Below, one piece after another: positions 3,675 through 5,083 of a stretch of 5,083 nucleotides of DNA. Below the pieces are notes generated by a model. It made no database searches. It was given only the letters and a program-made list of their open reading frames with translations, and had not been told where the DNA came from. Numbering within the stretch: position 1 is the stretch's first letter; every line of letters starts with the position of its first letter. Where the stretch lies: the NCBI GenBank assembly GCA_016210395.1, contig JACQUI010000223.1, positions 1 to 5,083 on the forward strand, read 5' to 3'. Position numbers and translations under genes: made by a program. This DNA comes from Chloroflexota bacterium (lineage in GTDB: Bacteria > Chloroflexota > Dehalococcoidia > Lucifugimonadales > JACPCL1).

Positions 3675-5083
3675 ATGATCCGCAAGTCCACCGTCTACCT
3701 CGTCGGCGCAGGCCCGGGCGACCCCGGCCTGCTCACCCTGCGCGGCCAGGAGCTCCTGGCCCAGGCTGATGTCGTCGTCTACGACCGCCTCGTGGACGAG
3801 CGCATCCTGCGCCACGCCCGCCCGGACGCCGAGGTCACCTACGCCGGCAAGTGGCCTCGCCGCACCTCCAACACCCAGGAGGACATCAACCAGCACCTCA
3901 TCGAGTACGCCCGCCAGGGCAACAGCGTCGTCCGCCTCAAAGGCGGCGACCCCTTCGTCTTCGGCCGCGGCGGCGAGGAGGCCATCGCCCTCCTGGAGGC
4001 CGGCATCCCCTTCGAGGTCGTGCCCGGCATCACCTCCGCCATCGCCGTCCCCGCCTACGCAGGCATCCCCATCACCCACCGGGGCGTCGCCGCCTCCTTC
4101 ACCGTCGTCAGCGGCAGCGAAGACCCCGGCAAGCCCGAGTCCCAGATAGACTGGGCCGCCCTGGCCGCCAACAGCGGCACCCTCGCCGTCCTCATGGGCT
4201 GGGAAAGCCTCCCCAACGTCGTCGAGGCCCTCCTGGCCCACGGCAAGCCCGCAGATACGCCCGCAGCCCTCATCCAGTGGGGCACCCGCCCCGGCCAGCG
4301 CGTCGTCGAGGGCACGCTGGCCGGCATCCTCGACCGCGGCCGCCAGGCCGGCCTGCAACCGCCCGTTATCGCCGTGTTCGGCGATGTCGTCGCCCTGCGC
4401 AAGCAGGTCCGCTGGTTCGATAGCCGCCCCCTCTTCGGCAAACGCGTCCTGGTCACCCGCGCCCGCGCACAGGCCAGCGCCCTCGTCGAAGCCCTGGAGG
4501 AGGAAGGCGCCGATGCCATCGAGGCCCCCGCCATCCAGATCACCCCCCTGCCGGACGACACCCGCCTGCGCCAGGCTGCCCGCGACTTGCCCGCGTACCG
4601 ATGGGCCGTCTTCACCAGCGCCAACGGCGTGGATGCCTTCTGGGACGCCGTGCGAAAAGAGGGGCTGGATGCCCGCGCCTTCGGGGCCGTGCGCATCGCC
4701 GCCATCGGCCCCGCCACCGCCGACGCCCTCCAGCGCCACGGCCTCTGCGCCGACCTGGTCCCCGCCGAGTACGTCGCCGAGGCCGTCCTGGCCGCCATGC
4801 GCCCCCACGTCCAGCGCGGCGACCGCGTCCTCCTGCCCCGCGCCGAGGAGGCCCGCGCCACGCTGGTGGACGGCCTGGCCGCCCTGGGCGTCGCCGTAGA
4901 CGAGGTCCCCGCCTACCGCACCACCACCCCATCTCTTCCTTCCCCCCTCGCGGGGGAAGGCCAGGATGGGGGCGCCCTCCCCGGCATCCAGATGCTCCGC
5001 GACGGCCGCATAGACATCGTCACCTTCGCCAGCAGCACCACCGTCCGCAACCTCGTCCAGCTCCTCGGCGGCGACGTCACGCC
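3675..5083 (+). CDS. cobA/hemD: Uroporphyrinogen-III C-methyltransferase / uroporphyrinogen-III synthase fusion (3' end beyond window)
   Basis: 469 codons are visible, open to the window edge. Residues 1 to about 245 are SUMT (CobA), which transfers two methyl groups from SAM to uroporphyrinogen III to give precorrin-2 for siroheme and cobalamin. Motifs are VGAGPGDPGLLTLRG (10-24), VVVYDRLV (33-40), VRLKGGDPFVFGRGGEEA (86-103), VVPGITSAIAVPAYAGIPITHRG (115-137) and LMGWESLP (173-180). Residues about 252 onward are HemD, which cyclises hydroxymethylbilane with D-ring inversion. It shows KRVLVTRARAQASALVEAL (256-274), FTSANGVDAF (313-322), AIGPATADAL (343-352), VPAYRT (411-416) and IDIVTFASSTTVRNL (446-460). 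Such fusions are common in Gram-positive bacteria and Chloroflexota. Oddly, residues about 419-433 (SLPSPLAGEGQDGG) are encoded by a palindromic repeat lying in frame in a HemD surface linker. The RBS comes from another copy of the repeat family. It acts directly after HemC. Confidence 0.95.
   Translation, partial: MIRKSTVYLVGAGPGDPGLLTLRGQELLAQADVVVYDRLVDERILRHARPDAEVTYAGKWPRRTSNTQEDINQHLIEYARQGNSVVRLKGGDPFVFGRGGEEAIALLEAGIPFEVVPGITSAIAVPAYAGIPITHRGVAASFTVVSGSEDPGKPESQIDWAALAANSGTLAVLMGWESLPNVVEALLAHGKPADTPAALIQWGTRPGQRVVEGTLAGILDRGRQAGLQPPVIAVFGDVVALRKQVRWFDSRPLFGKRVLVTRARAQASALVEALEEEGADAIEAPAIQITPLPDDTRLRQAARDLPAYRWAVFTSANGVDAFWDAVRKEGLDARAFGAVRIAAIGPATADALQRHGLCADLVPAEYVAEAVLAAMRPHVQRGDRVLLPRAEEARATLVDGLAALGVAVDEVPAYRTTTPSLPSPLAGEGQDGGALPGIQMLRDGRIDIVTFASSTTVRNLVQLLGGDVT
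4927..4971 (+). repeat. Palindromic repeat, copy 4, inside the hemD coding region
   Basis: CCTTCCCCC (4938-4946) pairs perfectly with GGGGGAAGG (4952-4960) around CTCGC. Outside it CCCCATC (4927-4933) pairs with GATGGGG (4965-4971), separated by 4-base internal loops on each side. It has the same C/T-arm, G/A-arm and CCAGG-type tail as the intergenic copies. Here it lies in frame and is translated into a Pro/Ser/Gly-rich stretch between VPAYRT and IDIVTF of HemD. Confidence 0.75.

Noticed and set aside
3432..4808. Minus-strand open frame of 458 codons opposite cobA-hemD
   Set aside because: It is an antisense shadow with Gly/Ala/Asp-rich low complexity, running through the repeat and into the protease gene.
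1..5083. CRISPR array, tRNA, rRNA or insertion sequence
   Set aside because: I saw no regularly spaced direct repeats, cloverleaf-like tRNA sequences, rRNA signatures, transposase motifs or terminal inverted repeats of IS type.

Overview
The window is a high-GC bacterial segment carrying part of a tetrapyrrole (heme/siroheme/cobalamin) biosynthesis locus, interrupted and flanked by accessory genes. My best guess for the source is a Chloroflexota bacterium (Dehalococcoidia-like). This rests on the fused uroporphyrinogen-III methyltransferase/synthase beside hemC, the TACAAT-type -10 elements, the short GC-rich palindromic repeats next to and inside genes, and the small DUF5678-like and aspartic protease genes. 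It is an inference from style, not a database match.

Layout, all genes on the + strand: (1) bases 1-39 are the last codons of an unidentified gene. (2) Bases 111-482 are an ArsC/Spx-family thioredoxin-fold reductase whose first active-site cysteine codon is an in-frame TGA. A two-tier hairpin of the bacterial SECIS type follows it, so I read the gene as a 123-residue selenoprotein with a Sec-x-x-Cys active site. A standard gene caller would miss it or call it broken. (3) Bases 579-1148 are a Uma2-family (PD-(D/E)XK fold) protein with its own probable promoter. (4) Bases 1339-2271 are hemC, with a TTG start and a promoter that overlaps a perfect inverted repeat. (5) Bases 2313-3594 are an accessory block: two paralogous DUF5678-like small proteins, a decayed fragment of the 5' end of cobA with its leader repeat, and a retropepsin-like aspartic protease coupled to the second paralogue. 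(6) From 3675 to the window end is a CobA (SUMT)-HemD fusion, incomplete at its 3' end.

HemC makes hydroxymethylbilane. The HemD half of the fusion closes it to uroporphyrinogen III, and the CobA half methylates that to precorrin-2, so hemC and cobA-hemD are consecutive steps. The DUF5678/protease block appears to have been inserted between them, because a near-identical copy of the cobA leader and first 17 codons lies stranded about 0.95 kb upstream of the intact gene.

Four copies of a hairpin repeat (cores at 64-84, 2685-2704, 3635-3659, 4938-4960) punctuate the window. Three lie just upstream of start codons and seem to supply the ribosome binding site. The fourth is inside the HemD coding sequence and is translated as an in-frame peptide insertion. 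The most notable items are the candidate ArsC-like selenoprotein, the coding palindromic repeat in HemD, and the cobA 5' duplication around the DUF5678/protease cassette.
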